Origin: Inconstantimicrobium porci
GTDB lineage: Bacteria; Bacillota; Clostridia; Clostridiales; Clostridiaceae
Reading direction: 5' to 3'
DNA length: 63,545 nucleotides
Assembly: GCF_009696465.1 (NCBI RefSeq)
Contig: NZ_VULX01000016.1
Location: 1 to 63,545 of the forward strand
The translations under genes were made by a program, and so were the position numbers. Below the pieces are notes generated by a model that was not told where the DNA came from, made no database searches, and worked only from the letters and a program-made list of their open reading frames with translations. Of the stretch, positions 23,610 to 33,683 are shown piece after piece (position 1 is the stretch's first letter; each line of letters opens with the position of its first letter).

Positions 23610-24680
23610 ATGTTTTATATATTTATAATAATTATTATTGTAGGAGTTATTTTAAATAGTTTATGTAAGAAATATGCTCTTGATAAAGTACATTATAGCA
23701 GAAGCATAAGTGCTAAATATGTTGAGTGTGGGGAAAAATTTAATATTGTAACAAGCGTTGAAAACAGAAAGATGCTGCCGGTAACATTCCTGCAGGTAAA
23801 GGAATATGTTGGCGAGAGCAAAATATATAACTGCAGCAATATGATGATTCTTCCTTATCAGAGAGTCACAAGGACATATGAAAAATCTCTTGATAAAAGA
23901 GGAAGATATTACTTAAGAAAAGTAGACATTACAGCAGGAGATTTCATCGGAATTGATGTTGTTACAAAGAGTCAGGATTTTGAAGATGAAATAATAGTAT
24001 ATCCCAAACCTATGGATATAGATAATGATATGGATGAAATAGGAGAATTTATCGGAGAAACATCAGTAAAAAGATGGATAGTTGAAGACCCTATAGTGAC
24101 AATGGGAATACGTGAATATACAGGGGTTGAACCTGAGAAGAACATACACTGGCCTTCATCACTTAGGACAGGTCAGCTGATGGTCAGAAATTTTGATTTT
24201 ACATCAGATAATTCTGTGTTTATCATCTTGAATATTGATGAGAATAAAGATTTATGGATAGGCACTGATGAAGAAAACATTGAAAAATGCTACTCACTTG
24301 TAAGAACTCTCATTGATGATTTTGAAGAAGCCAAAGTTAAATATGGCTTTATAACTAATGCTACAGGTATTAATAAAAACGGCTATGTTGCTCCATCTCT
24401 TGGCGAATCTCATTACTTCGAGATGCTTAATAATCTTGGAACTGCATGCAGTATTACATCAATGAATTTTACAAGCCTTATAAATACAACAATTGAATAT
24501 CATCTTGACTGCAGGACAATCGTTATTGTCACACCAGTAATACCAGCTGAAAGTGTTAGTGAAATTAATAAGCTGGCTTCATATGTTGAAAAGAATATAG
24601 TTTTCTCTATGAGGGGAGAGAATATTGAAAAGTTGGATGACAACATAGTTAAATTCGTATTAGGATGTGAGAATATATGA
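23610..24680 (+). CDS. DUF58 family protein
   Basis: A 356-residue protein with an N-terminal hydrophobic anchor (about residues 1-13), a variable beta domain, and the DUF58 signature REYTGVEPEKNIHWPSSLR followed by TGQLMVRNFDFT. The C-terminal half resembles a von Willebrand A-like fold. It is the usual partner of MoxR ATPases. Its 3' end overlaps the start of the next (decayed) gene in ATGA, showing that an intact third gene was once translationally coupled to it. Confidence 0.9.
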   Translation: MFYIFIIIIIVGVILNSLCKKYALDKVHYSRSISAKYVECGEKFNIVTSVENRKMLPVTFLQVKEYVGESKIYNCSNMMILPYQRVTRTYEKSLDKRGRYYLRKVDITAGDFIGIDVVTKSQDFEDEIIVYPKPMDIDNDMDEIGEFIGETSVKRWIVEDPIVTMGIREYTGVEPEKNIHWPSSLRTGQLMVRNFDFTSDNSVFIILNIDENKDLWIGTDEENIEKCYSLVRTLIDDFEEAKVKYGFITNATGINKNGYVAPSLGESHYFEMLNNLGTACSITSMNFTSLINTTIEYHLDCRTIVIVTPVIPAESVSEINKLASYVEKNIVFSMRGENIEKLDDNIVKFVLGCENI

Positions 24681-25118
24681 AGATAAAATGTATTACTTTT
24701 ATTATATTGTTTTTATCGTTTGCAGTGTAGTAAGAGGAAAAAGTGTAATGATTTTGTTGAAACAAGAGAAAAGGTATATAAGAGAGAAAATATAGAAAAT
24801 AAAAGTAACAAAAAGCTATATTTGAAACTAAAAAGAAGAAATTATAAAGATCAGATCAGATACTATTATTACAAATTTTTGAAGGGTTGCTCAAGAAAAA
24901 ATGTGAAAGTTATTGCAAGCGATACTACTTATGAGATAAATAAAAAAGCAGAGATGATTTTTAAGCAGAAAGCACTAGATCAGATGAGAAAGTTTTATAT
25001 AAAAGCAAAGTATACACAAAGTGAGTGTACATTAGAGGATTTTCAAATATTTCATAAGAGTTATAAAAAAAGTAGTTTAGTGCAACTTAAAATATTATGT
25101 ATAGGAAGCGGTAATTAA
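24677..25118 (+). pseudogene. Decayed tandem copy of the DUF4129 membrane protein gene
   Basis: The ATG at 24677 overlaps the DUF58 stop and encodes a signal-anchor-like start (MKIKCITFIILFLSFAV) but ends at TAG after 17 codons. In another frame, 24741-25073 encodes a product clearly similar to residues ~297-403 of the next gene: KDQIRYYYYKFLKGCSRKN here against KDKIRYYYYKLLLDCSKKN there, and FYIKAKYTQSECTLEDF against IYIKAKYTESECTAEDY. The central membrane part (~290 codons) is missing. This looks like a gene duplication followed by internal deletion and frameshift. A short protein starting inside it cannot be fully excluded. Confidence 0.7.
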
Positions 25119-26329
25119 TGCGAGTAAAGTATATAAAAATGATATCATATTTATCACTCATATTCCTGACTGCAAATTTCATACTTTGTATCAGTAATCT
25201 AAAATGTATAAATGGCTATACTTTTTTATGGATGCTGATAATAATGGCTGTTGTGTGCTCAGAAGTTCATATCAGCAATATCTTGAGAGTTGCCTGTTGT
25301 GTTTTGACTTTTGTTCCTATATTTTTTGAGCCTGGATTGTCATATAAAGTTTCTGTAGCTATTGTCGGCGCAGTGCTTACTTATTTTCATAGGAAATTTG
25401 CTTTGGAAATAAATTATGATCAGGCACTGTATCAGCTAAAAGCAGCATTTACAGCTATTATAATCATGATTGCTTTTTCATATCTGGCTGCAGACAGCGT
25501 AATCGTAAATGAATATATAATTCCTTATGCTATATTGTTTATTATTTTTGATATTATGCTTCTTAGAACGATGAGAAATTATAAATATAATACAGTAAAC
25601 AAAAAGCTGAGAAAAATAAATATGTTTTATTTAATATTTGTAGTTGTTTTTTCGGCAGTACTTTCAATAAAAGAAATTAGAAGTGTTGCAAAAGCTGGTG
25701 CGGTGATGGTTTATAATGGAATATCATTTATACTAGGTAAGATATGTCTTTTCTTTTCATGCATTCTATTTAAGCTGTTACCACAGTTTCATATAAAACA
25801 GGAAACAGTTGATAAATTCTATAAGAATTTTCAACTGATATATGGAAAGAGAAATCAAAACCAGGATTTAAATGAAGGCCTTAAGAGAATTCAGCCTATA
25901 CTTGCTTTGCAGTCATTCATTGTTAAGGCAATTATAGTAATAATTGTTGTTAGCTTATTTCTTTATATGTTCAAGATGCAGTATAATAGAAAAAAAGAAA
26001 CTTCAGATTTTGTAGAAAAAAGAGAAGCAATTAAGAGTGATGAACATAAAGGAAAACATAGATTAAGCATATATGATAAGCTTAAGAAGGGCAGTTATAA
26101 GGATAAGATAAGATACTACTATTACAAGTTGCTTTTAGACTGTAGTAAAAAGAATATAAAAATTGCCTGTAGTGATACGACTAAAGAGATAAATAATAAG
26201 GCAGGAGAGAGTTTTAACAAAGAATGTCTTAATAATATGAGAGACATTTATATTAAAGCAAAGTATACAGAAAGTGAATGCACAGCTGAAGATTACAATA
26301 GCTTTCATAAAAATTATAAAGAAAAATAA
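25118..26329 (+). CDS. Membrane protein with C-terminal DUF4129-like domain
   Basis: A 403-residue protein with about seven to nine hydrophobic helices in the first ~290 residues and a basic cytoplasmic C-terminal domain (RKKETSDFVEKREAI ... KDKIRYYYYKLLL), similar to DUF4129. DUF4129 is the tail of transglutaminase-like TgpA proteins in MoxR/DUF58 operons. No transglutaminase Cys-His-Asp core is visible here, so the enzyme part is absent or encoded elsewhere. The start overlaps the end of the decayed copy (TAATG). It is the last intact gene of the operon. Confidence 0.75.
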   Translation: MRVKYIKMISYLSLIFLTANFILCISNLKCINGYTFLWMLIIMAVVCSEVHISNILRVACCVLTFVPIFFEPGLSYKVSVAIVGAVLTYFHRKFALEINYDQALYQLKAAFTAIIIMIAFSYLAADSVIVNEYIIPYAILFIIFDIMLLRTMRNYKYNTVNKKLRKINMFYLIFVVVFSAVLSIKEIRSVAKAGAVMVYNGISFILGKICLFFSCILFKLLPQFHIKQETVDKFYKNFQLIYGKRNQNQDLNEGLKRIQPILALQSFIVKAIIVIIVVSLFLYMFKMQYNRKKETSDFVEKREAIKSDEHKGKHRLSIYDKLKKGSYKDKIRYYYYKLLLDCSKKNIKIACSDTTKEINNKAGESFNKECLNNMRDIYIKAKYTESECTAEDYNSFHKNYKEK

Positions 26330-26332
26330 ATT

Positions 26333-26376
26333 TAAGGCTGCTGTAAAGCTAATAAGAAGTTTTATGGCAGTCTTTT
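26333..26376 (+). terminator. Terminator of the MoxR operon
   Basis: AGGCTGC and GCAGTCT (one G-T pair), extended by TGTAAA/TTTTAT, are followed by TTTTTG. Confidence 0.7.
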
Positions 26377-26395
26377 TGATTAAATAGGAGAGAAT

Positions 26396-26659
26396 ATGGA
26401 TAAACTAATAGCAATATGTCTATTTATTATTAATTTTATAGGATTTATTGCAATGATGATTGATAAAAGAAGAGCAGTGAAGCATAAATGGAGAATACCT
26501 GAATATAATTTGTTTTTTATTGGATTACTTGGAGGGAGTGTGGGGTGTTTGGTAGGTATGTACACTTTCCATCATAAAACTAAACACTGGTACTTTAAAG
26601 TTATATATACTTTATTTTTAGTTGTACATTTATTAATTCTTTATTACTTTTTAAAGTAA
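26396..26659 (+). CDS. DUF1294 family small membrane protein
   Basis: An 87-residue protein with three hydrophobic segments and the DUF1294 pattern MMIDKRRAVKHKWRIPE followed by LLGGSVGCLVGMYTFHHKTKHW. The family's function is unknown. GGAGAG lies just before the ATG. It sits 20 bases after the MoxR-operon terminator with no clear promoter of its own. Positions 26660-26788 hold nothing recognisable. Confidence 0.85.
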   Translation: MDKLIAICLFIINFIGFIAMMIDKRRAVKHKWRIPEYNLFFIGLLGGSVGCLVGMYTFHHKTKHWYFKVIYTLFLVVHLLILYYFLK

Positions 26660-26788
26660 AGCATGAAGTGCGATATGACAAAAATAAAAGATGTCGTTTA
26701 CAAATATTGAATTGTCTAAGGAATATGAATAAATTTATTGAATGATAAAAAGAAACAAAATTATACATATCTACATAAAGACTTGTAC

Positions 26789-26817
26789 TTGATTTTTTAA
26801 TTTATTTGAAATATAGT
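26789..26817 (+). promoter_or_regulatory. Probable promoter of the glycosyltransferase gene
   Basis: TTGATT (26789-26794), a 17-base spacer and TATAGT (26812-26817) fit a sigma-A promoter 67 bases before the start codon. Confidence 0.5.
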
Positions 26818-26883
26818 ATATAAGACGTCTATAAAATGTGAAAAAAACATGATATGCATTTAATAAATTTGGGAGTGAAATTA

Positions 26884-28272
26884 ATGGGAAAGTATATTTT
26901 AAATGTTACAGCTGTATTTCAGCTTATAGTATTTGCATTAACATTATACTCAATCGTTTTAGGTATTATAGGTCTTTTTAGAAAAAAGGAAAAGAAAAAT
27001 TATACACCAACTAAGAAATTTGCATGTATAGTAGCTGCTCATAATGAAGAAGTAGTTATAGCAAATTGTGTAGACAGTCTTAAGCAGCTTAATTATCCAA
27101 GAGATATGTACGATATTTTTGTAATTGCTGATAACTGTACTGATAATACTGCAGATATTGCAAGAAAACATGGAGCAAGAGTTTTCGAAAGATTTAACAA
27201 AGAAAAAAGAGGAAAAGGTTATGCATTAGAATGGATGTTTGATAAACTTTTCAAAATGGATGAAGGTTTTGATGCAATAACTATATTTGATGCTGATAAT
27301 GTAGTAGATAAAAATTTCTTAAAAGAAATGAATTCAAAAATGCTTGATGGATTCAAAGTTGTTCAGGGATATCTTGATTCTAAGAACCCAAATGACTCAT
27401 GGATAACTCAGAGTTACTCAATGGCATTCTGGTCACAGAATAGAGCGTTTCAGCTTTCAAGAAGTAACCTTGGACTTTCAAATCAGATTGGTGGAACTGG
27501 ATTCGTAATAGATATTGATATTTTAAAGAAACTTGGCTGGGGCGCAACTTGCCTTACTGAGGATCTTGAGTTTACATGTAAGCTTGTTTTACACGGAGAA
27601 CAGGTTGGCTGGGCACATGATGCCATAATTTATGATGAAAAGCCGCTTAAGCTTAAGCAGTCATGGAATCAGAGAAAAAGATGGATGCAGGGATTTACTG
27701 ACGTTGCTTCAAGATACTTCTTTAAGCTTTTAAAGAAGGGGATTAAAGAAAGAAATTTTAAGACTATTGACTGTGCACTTTATGTATTACAGCCAGTTAC
27801 AACACTTCTTCTTGGAGTTTCTTTAATTTTAACTTTGATACAGAATAACTCAAAAGGAATGAATATATTCGTTATAAACTATTTATTTAATGATGAGGTG
27901 TGGAGACTGTTCTGTATGTTCCAGTTTATTCTAACTCCATTATACTTAATAGTTGATAGAAAGATGTCTAAGAAGATGTTTTGGACTATAGTTATTTATT
28001 CAACAAATCTTATTGTTCTTCCATGGCTATTAACTGGAGAACAGAATTTAATGGTTATATTAGGAGCTAATGCAGCATTTACAATAGGATTTATGCTTAT
28101 AGCAGGAATTCTTGAAGGTAAGAACGGAGTAATGTACTTCTTCAGATTCTTACTATATTCACTATATACATTAACTTGGATTCCAATAACTATTCAGGGA
28201 ATGCTTGACAAGAATAATAAAGAATGGAACCATACACAGCATGTAAGACAAATAGAAATCTGTGACGTATAA
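26884..28272 (+). CDS. GT2-family membrane glycosyltransferase
   Basis: A 462-residue protein: one N-terminal membrane helix, a GT-A domain with VAAHNEEVVI, the nucleotide-sugar motif FDADN, the acceptor-site motif LTEDLEF and QRKRWMQG (Q/RxxRW), then four C-terminal membrane helices. This is the layout of processive or membrane-coupled GT2 enzymes such as those making beta-linked surface polysaccharides. The sugar and product are unknown. GGGAGTG just upstream supports the ATG at 26884 over the in-frame ATG at 26854. It forms a single-gene unit with a terminator. Confidence 0.87.
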   Translation: MGKYILNVTAVFQLIVFALTLYSIVLGIIGLFRKKEKKNYTPTKKFACIVAAHNEEVVIANCVDSLKQLNYPRDMYDIFVIADNCTDNTADIARKHGARVFERFNKEKRGKGYALEWMFDKLFKMDEGFDAITIFDADNVVDKNFLKEMNSKMLDGFKVVQGYLDSKNPNDSWITQSYSMAFWSQNRAFQLSRSNLGLSNQIGGTGFVIDIDILKKLGWGATCLTEDLEFTCKLVLHGEQVGWAHDAIIYDEKPLKLKQSWNQRKRWMQGFTDVASRYFFKLLKKGIKERNFKTIDCALYVLQPVTTLLLGVSLILTLIQNNSKGMNIFVINYLFNDEVWRLFCMFQFILTPLYLIVDRKMSKKMFWTIVIYSTNLIVLPWLLTGEQNLMVILGANAAFTIGFMLIAGILEGKNGVMYFFRFLLYSLYTLTWIPITIQGMLDKNNKEWNHTQHVRQIEICDV

Positions 28273-28274
28273 AG

Positions 28275-28298
28275 AAAAGCCTTCGGGCTTTTTTTTAT
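28275..28298 (+). terminator. Terminator of the glycosyltransferase gene
   Basis: AAAGCC-TTCG-GGCTTT, a UUCG tetraloop hairpin followed by a T run, begins 3 bases after the stop codon. Confidence 0.92.
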
Positions 28299-28302
28299 AC
28301 GT

Positions 28303-28612
28303 CAAATTCATAATTTATATTTTAGAATTCATAATTCATAGCGCATAATGCATAATTAAGGATTAACTCCCCTTTAGGGAGTTCTTAAAAGAGGAGGTAT
28401 CCTCTTTTAAACTCTTCTCATTTTAAAATAGAATAAGAACTAAACAGTATTACTAAAGTAGATAAGTTTAGATAAAAATACAGGTGGGATTGCGTTTAGC
28501 AATCCCACAGGAGGTTAGGAGGATGTGCCTCCATTATAATGTAAAAATTTATGAGCGTAACAAATAAATTTTATCCGAAATTATGTATTATGAAATATGA
28601 ATTAATAATTAC
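28303..28612 (+). repeat. Hairpin-element family, copy 2 (full length, ~310 bp)
   Basis: The left arm ends GCATAATTAAGGAT and the right arm is its imperfect inverse (ATCCGAAATTATGTATTATG). Between them are hairpins AACTCCC/GGGAGTT (28365-28383), AAAAGAGGA/TCCTCTTTT (28387-28408), GTGGGATTGC-GTTTA-GCAATCCCAC (28484-28508), GGAGG/CCTCC near 28519-28532, and AAAATTTAT/ATAAATTTT near the right arm. No ORF is present. It fills most of the 480-base gap between the glycosyltransferase and the topoisomerase genes. Confidence 0.8.
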
Positions 28613-28624
28613 AAGAACATATGT

Positions 28625-28653
28625 TTGACATGATTTTTGAAAAATAATATACT
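28625..28653 (+). promoter_or_regulatory. Sigma-A promoter of parE-parC
   Basis: TTGACA (28625-28630), 17 bases and TATACT (28648-28653) form a strong promoter. A second possible one (TTGACA at 28694-28699, TATAAG at 28715-28720) lies within and after the tandem 18-mer. Confidence 0.75.
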
Positions 28654-28676
28654 AAAATATGATTTATAAACATTAA

Positions 28677-28712
28677 TGACAGAAAAGTGATTTTTGACAG
28701 AAAAATGATTTT
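28677..28712 (+). repeat. Tandem 18-bp repeat in the topoisomerase leader
   Basis: TGACAGAAAAGTGATTTT is followed directly by TGACAGAAAAATGATTTT, 17 of 18 positions identical, between the promoter and the parE start. The second unit supplies a TTGACA. Confidence 0.75.
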
Positions 28713-28754
28713 TATATAAGATGTAATAAGAAATATGAAAAAACGGAGGGCATT

Positions 28755-30710
28755 ATGATTAACGAAGATATGCAGAATGAAGAATATGATGTAACAGATC
28801 TTACATCCCTTGAAAAACTTGAACCCGTTAAAGTAAGACCGGGTATGTATATAGGCTCTACTGGAACTAAAGGTCTGCACCATTGCATATGGGAAATATT
28901 AGATAATGCAATAGATGAAATAACTAACGGATATGGTGATAAGGCAACAATTATTTTAAATAAGGATAAAAGCGTAACTGTTATCGATAATGGTAGAGGT
29001 ATACCTACAGGAATACATCCTGTGAAGAAAATTTCAGGTGTAGAAATGGTATATACAGAACTACATACTGGTGGAAAGTTTAATAATAAAAACTATAAAA
29101 CATCAGGTGGACTTCATGGTGTTGGAGCGGCTGTTGTTAATGCTCTTTCAAAATGGCTTGAAGTTGAAGTTCATCAGCACGGAAAGATTTATAAACAGAG
29201 ATTTGAATATGCTTACGATAAAGAATTAAAGAGAGATATGCCAGGAACTCCTGTAACTGAGCTTATGGAAGTGGGTAAGACAGATAAGACAGGAACAATG
29301 GTTACTTTTCTTCCTGATAAAGATGTTTTTTCAACTACTGAATTTAAATTCGATGTTATAGACGAAAGACTTCAGGAACTTGCGTTTCAGAATAAAGGAG
29401 TTAGACTTGAACTTATAGATGATAGAAAAGACGAAGAAGTTAGAAAAGAATATTATTCAGAAAGAGGACTTCTTGATTTTATAGCTTATCTTAATGAAAG
29501 CAAGACACCAATTCATACAGAACCTATACTTTTTGAAGGATTCAGAAATGTTGGAAATCTTGAAATGTATGGAGAAGTATGCCTTCAGTTTACTGACTCT
29601 ACAACTGAATACATAGCAAGCTATGTTAATAATATACCTACAACTGAAGCTGGGACTCATGAAAGCGGCTTTAAGACTGGAATGACAAGAGCGTTTAAAG
29701 AATGGGGAAGAAAGCTTGGCATTATCAAGGAAAAGGATAAGGAATTTGAAGGTGATGACTTAAGAGAAGGAATGACAGCCATAGTCAGAATCAAGATTAC
29801 TAATCCTGTTTTTGAAGGACAGACTAAGACTAAGCTTGGAAACAATGAAGCTTATACTATGATGAATGATTTATCTTACACTAAGTTCTGCGAATGGATA
29901 GAAGATCATAAAGATATTGCATCTATGATTATTAACAATGCTATGGCTGCAGCTCTTAGAAAAGAAAAAATAAAGAAGATAAATGATGCTGAAAAGAAAA
30001 AGATAGGTAAAGGAACTTCACCGCTTGCTGGAAAAGTAGCAGTATGTACTTTGAAAGATAAAACTGTTAATGAATTTATAGTAGTGGAAGGGGATTCTGC
30101 CGGTGGTTCAGCTAAGCAAGCGAGAGATAGAAGATTCCAGACTATCATGCCTTCAAAAGGTAAGATAATGAACACTGAAAAGCAGAAACTTGAAAATGTA
30201 ATTGCATCAGAAGAACTTAAGATATTCAACACAGCTATCGGAACAGGAACTCTTGATAACTATAAGGAAGAAGATCTTAAATATGATAAAATAATAATCA
30301 TGAGTGATGCCGATGTCGATGGATATCACATCAGAACTTTATGGATGACTTATATATATAGATACATGAGACCATTGATACAAAATGGACATCTTTACAT
30401 TGCACAGCCACCTTTATATAAGGTATATAAGACAGTCAAAGGAAAAGATAAATGCGTCTATGCATATTCTGATAACGAGCTTGAAAAGGCAAGAAAGGAA
30501 ATAGGAAAGAATGCTCTTATCCAGAGATTTAAAGGACTTGGTGAAATGAATCCTGAACAGCTTTGGGAAACGACATTAAATCCAGAAACAAGAACTTTAT
30601 ATCAGGTAAGTATAGAGGATGCTGCAAAAGCTGAAAAAATGGTTTCACTTCTTATGGGAGATGTAGTTGAACCTCGTAAGAAATATCTTTATAAATACGC
30701 TGAATTTTAA
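28755..30710 (+). CDS. parE: Type IIA topoisomerase B subunit, probably ParE
   Basis: A 651-residue ATPase subunit. The GHKL ATP site shows EILDNAIDE and DNGRGIPTGIH, with the lid GGLHGVGAAVVNAL. Then come the transducer domain and the TOPRIM domain with VVEGDSAGGSA, PSKGKIMN and MSDADVDGYHI (metal Asp residues). Length and the QPPLYKVYKTVKGKDK region fit either ParE or GyrB. ParE is preferred because the partner gene lacks a GyrA box. It is 28 bases upstream of the A subunit, so they form one operon. Confidence 0.85.
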   Translation: MINEDMQNEEYDVTDLTSLEKLEPVKVRPGMYIGSTGTKGLHHCIWEILDNAIDEITNGYGDKATIILNKDKSVTVIDNGRGIPTGIHPVKKISGVEMVYTELHTGGKFNNKNYKTSGGLHGVGAAVVNALSKWLEVEVHQHGKIYKQRFEYAYDKELKRDMPGTPVTELMEVGKTDKTGTMVTFLPDKDVFSTTEFKFDVIDERLQELAFQNKGVRLELIDDRKDEEVRKEYYSERGLLDFIAYLNESKTPIHTEPILFEGFRNVGNLEMYGEVCLQFTDSTTEYIASYVNNIPTTEAGTHESGFKTGMTRAFKEWGRKLGIIKEKDKEFEGDDLREGMTAIVRIKITNPVFEGQTKTKLGNNEAYTMMNDLSYTKFCEWIEDHKDIASMIINNAMAAALRKEKIKKINDAEKKKIGKGTSPLAGKVAVCTLKDKTVNEFIVVEGDSAGGSAKQARDRRFQTIMPSKGKIMNTEKQKLENVIASEELKIFNTAIGTGTLDNYKEEDLKYDKIIIMSDADVDGYHIRTLWMTYIYRYMRPLIQNGHLYIAQPPLYKVYKTVKGKDKCVYAYSDNELEKARKEIGKNALIQRFKGLGEMNPEQLWETTLNPETRTLYQVSIEDAAKAEKMVSLLMGDVVEPRKKYLYKYAEF

Positions 30711-30738
30711 TGATATGTCTTATTGAAAGGAGAAAAAT

Positions 30739-33666
30739 ATGGCTAAGAAAGTAAATAACATACCAAAAGATAATAATATAATTACAATGCCATTGGAAGA
30801 ACTTATGCCAGACAACTATCTTCCATATGCAGTTGAAGTAGCCAAGGAAAGAGCTCTTCCAGATGTAAGAGATGGACTTAAGCCTGTTCATAGAAGAATA
30901 CTTTACGGAGCATATCTTCTAAAGGCTTTACCTGATAAACCTTACTATAAATCTGCGAGAATAGTCGGAGACATACTTGGTAAGTTCCATCCTCATGGTG
31001 ATACATCAGTTTACGATGCAATGGTAATACTTGCACAGAATTTCTCAACTAGAGAACCACTTATAGATGGACATGGAAACTGGGGATCTATAGATGGTGA
31101 TAGTGCTGCTGCCATGCGTTATACTGAAGCAAGATTATCAAAAATTGCACTTACAATGCTTAAGGATATAGATAAAAATGTTGTAGATATGGTACCAAAC
31201 TATTCAGATAGTGAAATGGAACCTACAGTTCTGCCATCAAGATATCCTAACCTGCTTGTAAATGGATCATTCGGTATAGCAGTTGGTCTTGCAACTAACA
31301 TACCACCTCATAATTTAGGAGAAGTAATAGACGGAAGTCTTGCTTATATAGATAACAATGATATTACTACTAAAGAACTTATGAACTATGTGAAGGGACC
31401 AGATCTTCCAACAGGAGGAATCCTTATTGGTCAGAAGTCACTTCTTTCAGCATATGAAACTGGAGAAGGAAAAGTCACATTAAGAGCTAAGACTTCTATA
31501 GAAACTCTCGAAAATGATAGACTAGGAATAGTAATAACTGAATTCCCTTATAGAAGAAATAAAGCTAAGACACTTCAGATGATTTCTGAGATGACTGGCG
31601 ATAAAAAACATTCAAAAGTGCTTGAATCAATTTCTGACATAAGAGATGAATCAGATAGAACTGGTATAAGGGCAGTAATTGAGTTTAAGAAATCTACAAC
31701 TAGAGAAATCGCTGAGAAGGTATTAAAATACTTATTTAAGAAGACAGACCTTCAATGTAATTTAAGCTTCAATATGGTTGCACTAGCAGATGGTAAGCCA
31801 GAAACATTAGGTCTTAAGTCAATCATAATGCATTATATAAATCATCAGAAGGATATTGTTACTAGAAGAAGTAGAAAAGAACTTGAAATTGCTGAAAAGA
31901 GATTTCATATAGTAGAAGGTTTTATAAAGGCAATAGGAATTTTAGATGAAGTTATCAAGACAATACGAGCTTCAAATTCAAAGCAAAATGCTAAAGAAAA
32001 TTTAATGAATAAATTTGACTTTACTGCAGAACAATCAGATGCAATACTAGAACTTATGCTTTATAGATTGACAGGTCTTGAAATTGAAGTATTCAAAAAA
32101 GAATATTCAGAACTTGAAAAGAGGATAAAGGCTCTTAAGAAGATTCTAGAAAGTGAAAAAGAATTATTAAAAGTAGTAAAGAAAGAACTTACTGAAGTAA
32201 AGAAAGAGTTTGCTAATCCTAGAAGAACAGAGATAGTTGAAGATGATAGTGAAGCAAAAATTGATTTAGATGAACTTATCGTAGTTGAAGATGTAATGAT
32301 AACTTTATCTAAAGATGGATTTATCAAGAGAGTTCCACTAAAGTCTTATAATAGATCTAATCAGGATGCTGATGCTATTGAATATAGAGAAGGCGATTAT
32401 CTTGATAAGCTGATAAAATCAAATACAGCGGAAAATGTATTGTTGTTTACTGATAAAGGATATATGTATCAGATTAAGGGAAATTCGGTTCCTGAATATA
32501 AGTGGAAAGAAAAAGGTGAAAGACTTGATACATTAATCAGAGGACTTAACCTTGATGAAGAAAAGATTATTCTTATGGAATCTGTAAGTGAATTCAGTAG
32601 TAATCAGTTCATGCAGTTTATTACAAGTAATGGAAGTATTAAGAAGACAAGTTTTGATAACTTTGTTACTTCATATACTAAACTTTTAGCGCTTAAACTA
32701 AAGAGTGGTGAAAAAGTTGTTGATGCGAGATTGATTGATAAGGATATTGGAGAAAAATATGTTACTGTTAAAACTGAAAAAGGATTCAGTTTTACTGTTA
32801 AAGAACCAGTGATAGATCCTGTTGATAGAAATATATTGGGAACTGATTTGTGTGTTCTTCCAGCAGAAGATTCAATTGTTAGTGCACAATATGTTGATGA
32901 AAGAGAGTATAAAAAGTTTATACTTGCAGTAAAGAAAAATGGAGAAATCAAGATAGCATCCAATAGAAGAAAAGATTCATTCATTAAAGTTGATACAGAA
33001 GACGATGATGATATACTTATCTTTACAGATAAGGGCAGATTCTTTAAAGTTAATGCTAATTTATTAAGTTCAATCAGCGGCTCTGTTAACATAAATACTA
33101 TAGTCGGTGACTTTGGCAAAGATGAATCAATTATCAGTGTACTGCCTGTAGTACATTATGACAAAAATATGGCGCTGTATTTTGTTTCTTCAAGAGGATT
33201 TGTTAAAAAGACAATGCTTACTGAATTTGAATCAGGAGCTATGGTTCAGATTGGTTATAAAGTGAAAAATGAAAATGATAAGCTTATAAGTGTTACACTT
33301 GGCTATGATAATATAGGTCATATGCTTATAGTAACTAAAAAAGGTATGGCAATTAAATTTGATGCAGATTCTTTAAATGCTATTGGTAAGGTTACATCAG
33401 GTGTAGTTGGTATTTCACTTAAAGATGAAGATGAAGTTATGTTTGGTAGCTATATAGTAAGCGATATTGAAAATTATATGTCAAATGAATATAATGAAAG
33501 TAAGATTTGCATAAACAAAGACAGTATTTTAGAGGTTACTTCAAATGGTCAGGTCAAGGCTGAATGTAAAATTGATGACATTAAGCTTCAAAATAGGGCT
33601 GGAAGAGGGAATAACATAATAATGCTAGTCTTTGACGATTACGTAAAGGATGTATCTATAGTATAA
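30739..33666 (+). CDS. parC: Type IIA topoisomerase A subunit, probably ParC
   Basis: A 975-residue DNA breakage-reunion subunit. The winged helix contains [15 protein letters not shown] (quinolone region) and the catalytic tyrosine in [14 protein letters not shown] tower/coiled-coil region (about residues 370-500) is followed by a C-terminal beta-pinwheel with blades such as [13 protein letters not shown] and [12 protein letters not shown]. No QRRGG-type GyrA box was found, favouring decatenating topoisomerase IV over gyrase. The C-terminal part is long for a ParC. The residue at the Ser83-equivalent position is Thr, with Ser next to it; no resistance conclusion can be drawn. Confidence 0.85.
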   Translation: MAKKVNNIPKDNNIITMPLEELMPDNYLPYAVEVAKERALPDVRDGLKPVHRRILYGAYLLKALPDKPYYKSARIVGDILGKFHPHGDTSVYDAMVILAQNFSTREPLIDGHGNWGSIDGDSAAAMRYTEARLSKIALTMLKDIDKNVVDMVPNYSDSEMEPTVLPSRYPNLLVNGSFGIAVGLATNIPPHNLGEVIDGSLAYIDNNDITTKELMNYVKGPDLPTGGILIGQKSLLSAYETGEGKVTLRAKTSIETLENDRLGIVITEFPYRRNKAKTLQMISEMTGDKKHSKVLESISDIRDESDRTGIRAVIEFKKSTTREIAEKVLKYLFKKTDLQCNLSFNMVALADGKPETLGLKSIIMHYINHQKDIVTRRSRKELEIAEKRFHIVEGFIKAIGILDEVIKTIRASNSKQNAKENLMNKFDFTAEQSDAILELMLYRLTGLEIEVFKKEYSELEKRIKALKKILESEKELLKVVKKELTEVKKEFANPRRTEIVEDDSEAKIDLDELIVVEDVMITLSKDGFIKRVPLKSYNRSNQDADAIEYREGDYLDKLIKSNTAENVLLFTDKGYMYQIKGNSVPEYKWKEKGERLDTLIRGLNLDEEKIILMESVSEFSSNQFMQFITSNGSIKKTSFDNFVTSYTKLLALKLKSGEKVVDARLIDKDIGEKYVTVKTEKGFSFTVKEPVIDPVDRNILGTDLCVLPAEDSIVSAQYVDEREYKKFILAVKKNGEIKIASNRRKDSFIKVDTEDDDDILIFTDKGRFFKVNANLLSSISGSVNINTIVGDFGKDESIISVLPVVHYDKNMALYFVSSRGFVKKTMLTEFESGAMVQIGYKVKNENDKLISVTLGYDNIGHMLIVTKKGMAIKFDADSLNAIGKVTSGVVGISLKDEDEVMFGSYIVSDIENYMSNEYNESKICINKDSILEVTSNGQVKAECKIDDIKLQNRAGRGNNIIMLVFDDYVKDVSIV

Positions 33667-33683
33667 AAAGGAGCTGTGAGAAT

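Noticed and set aside
32604-33119. Minus-strand frame of 171 codons opposite parC
   Set aside because: Ser/Leu-rich shadow of the pinwheel repeats; no ribosome binding site or homologous look.
30739-33666. Quinolone-resistance substitution in the HGDTSVYD segment
   Set aside because: Thr at this position can be the natural residue in ParC-type proteins; no conclusion is possible without the species' wild-type sequence.
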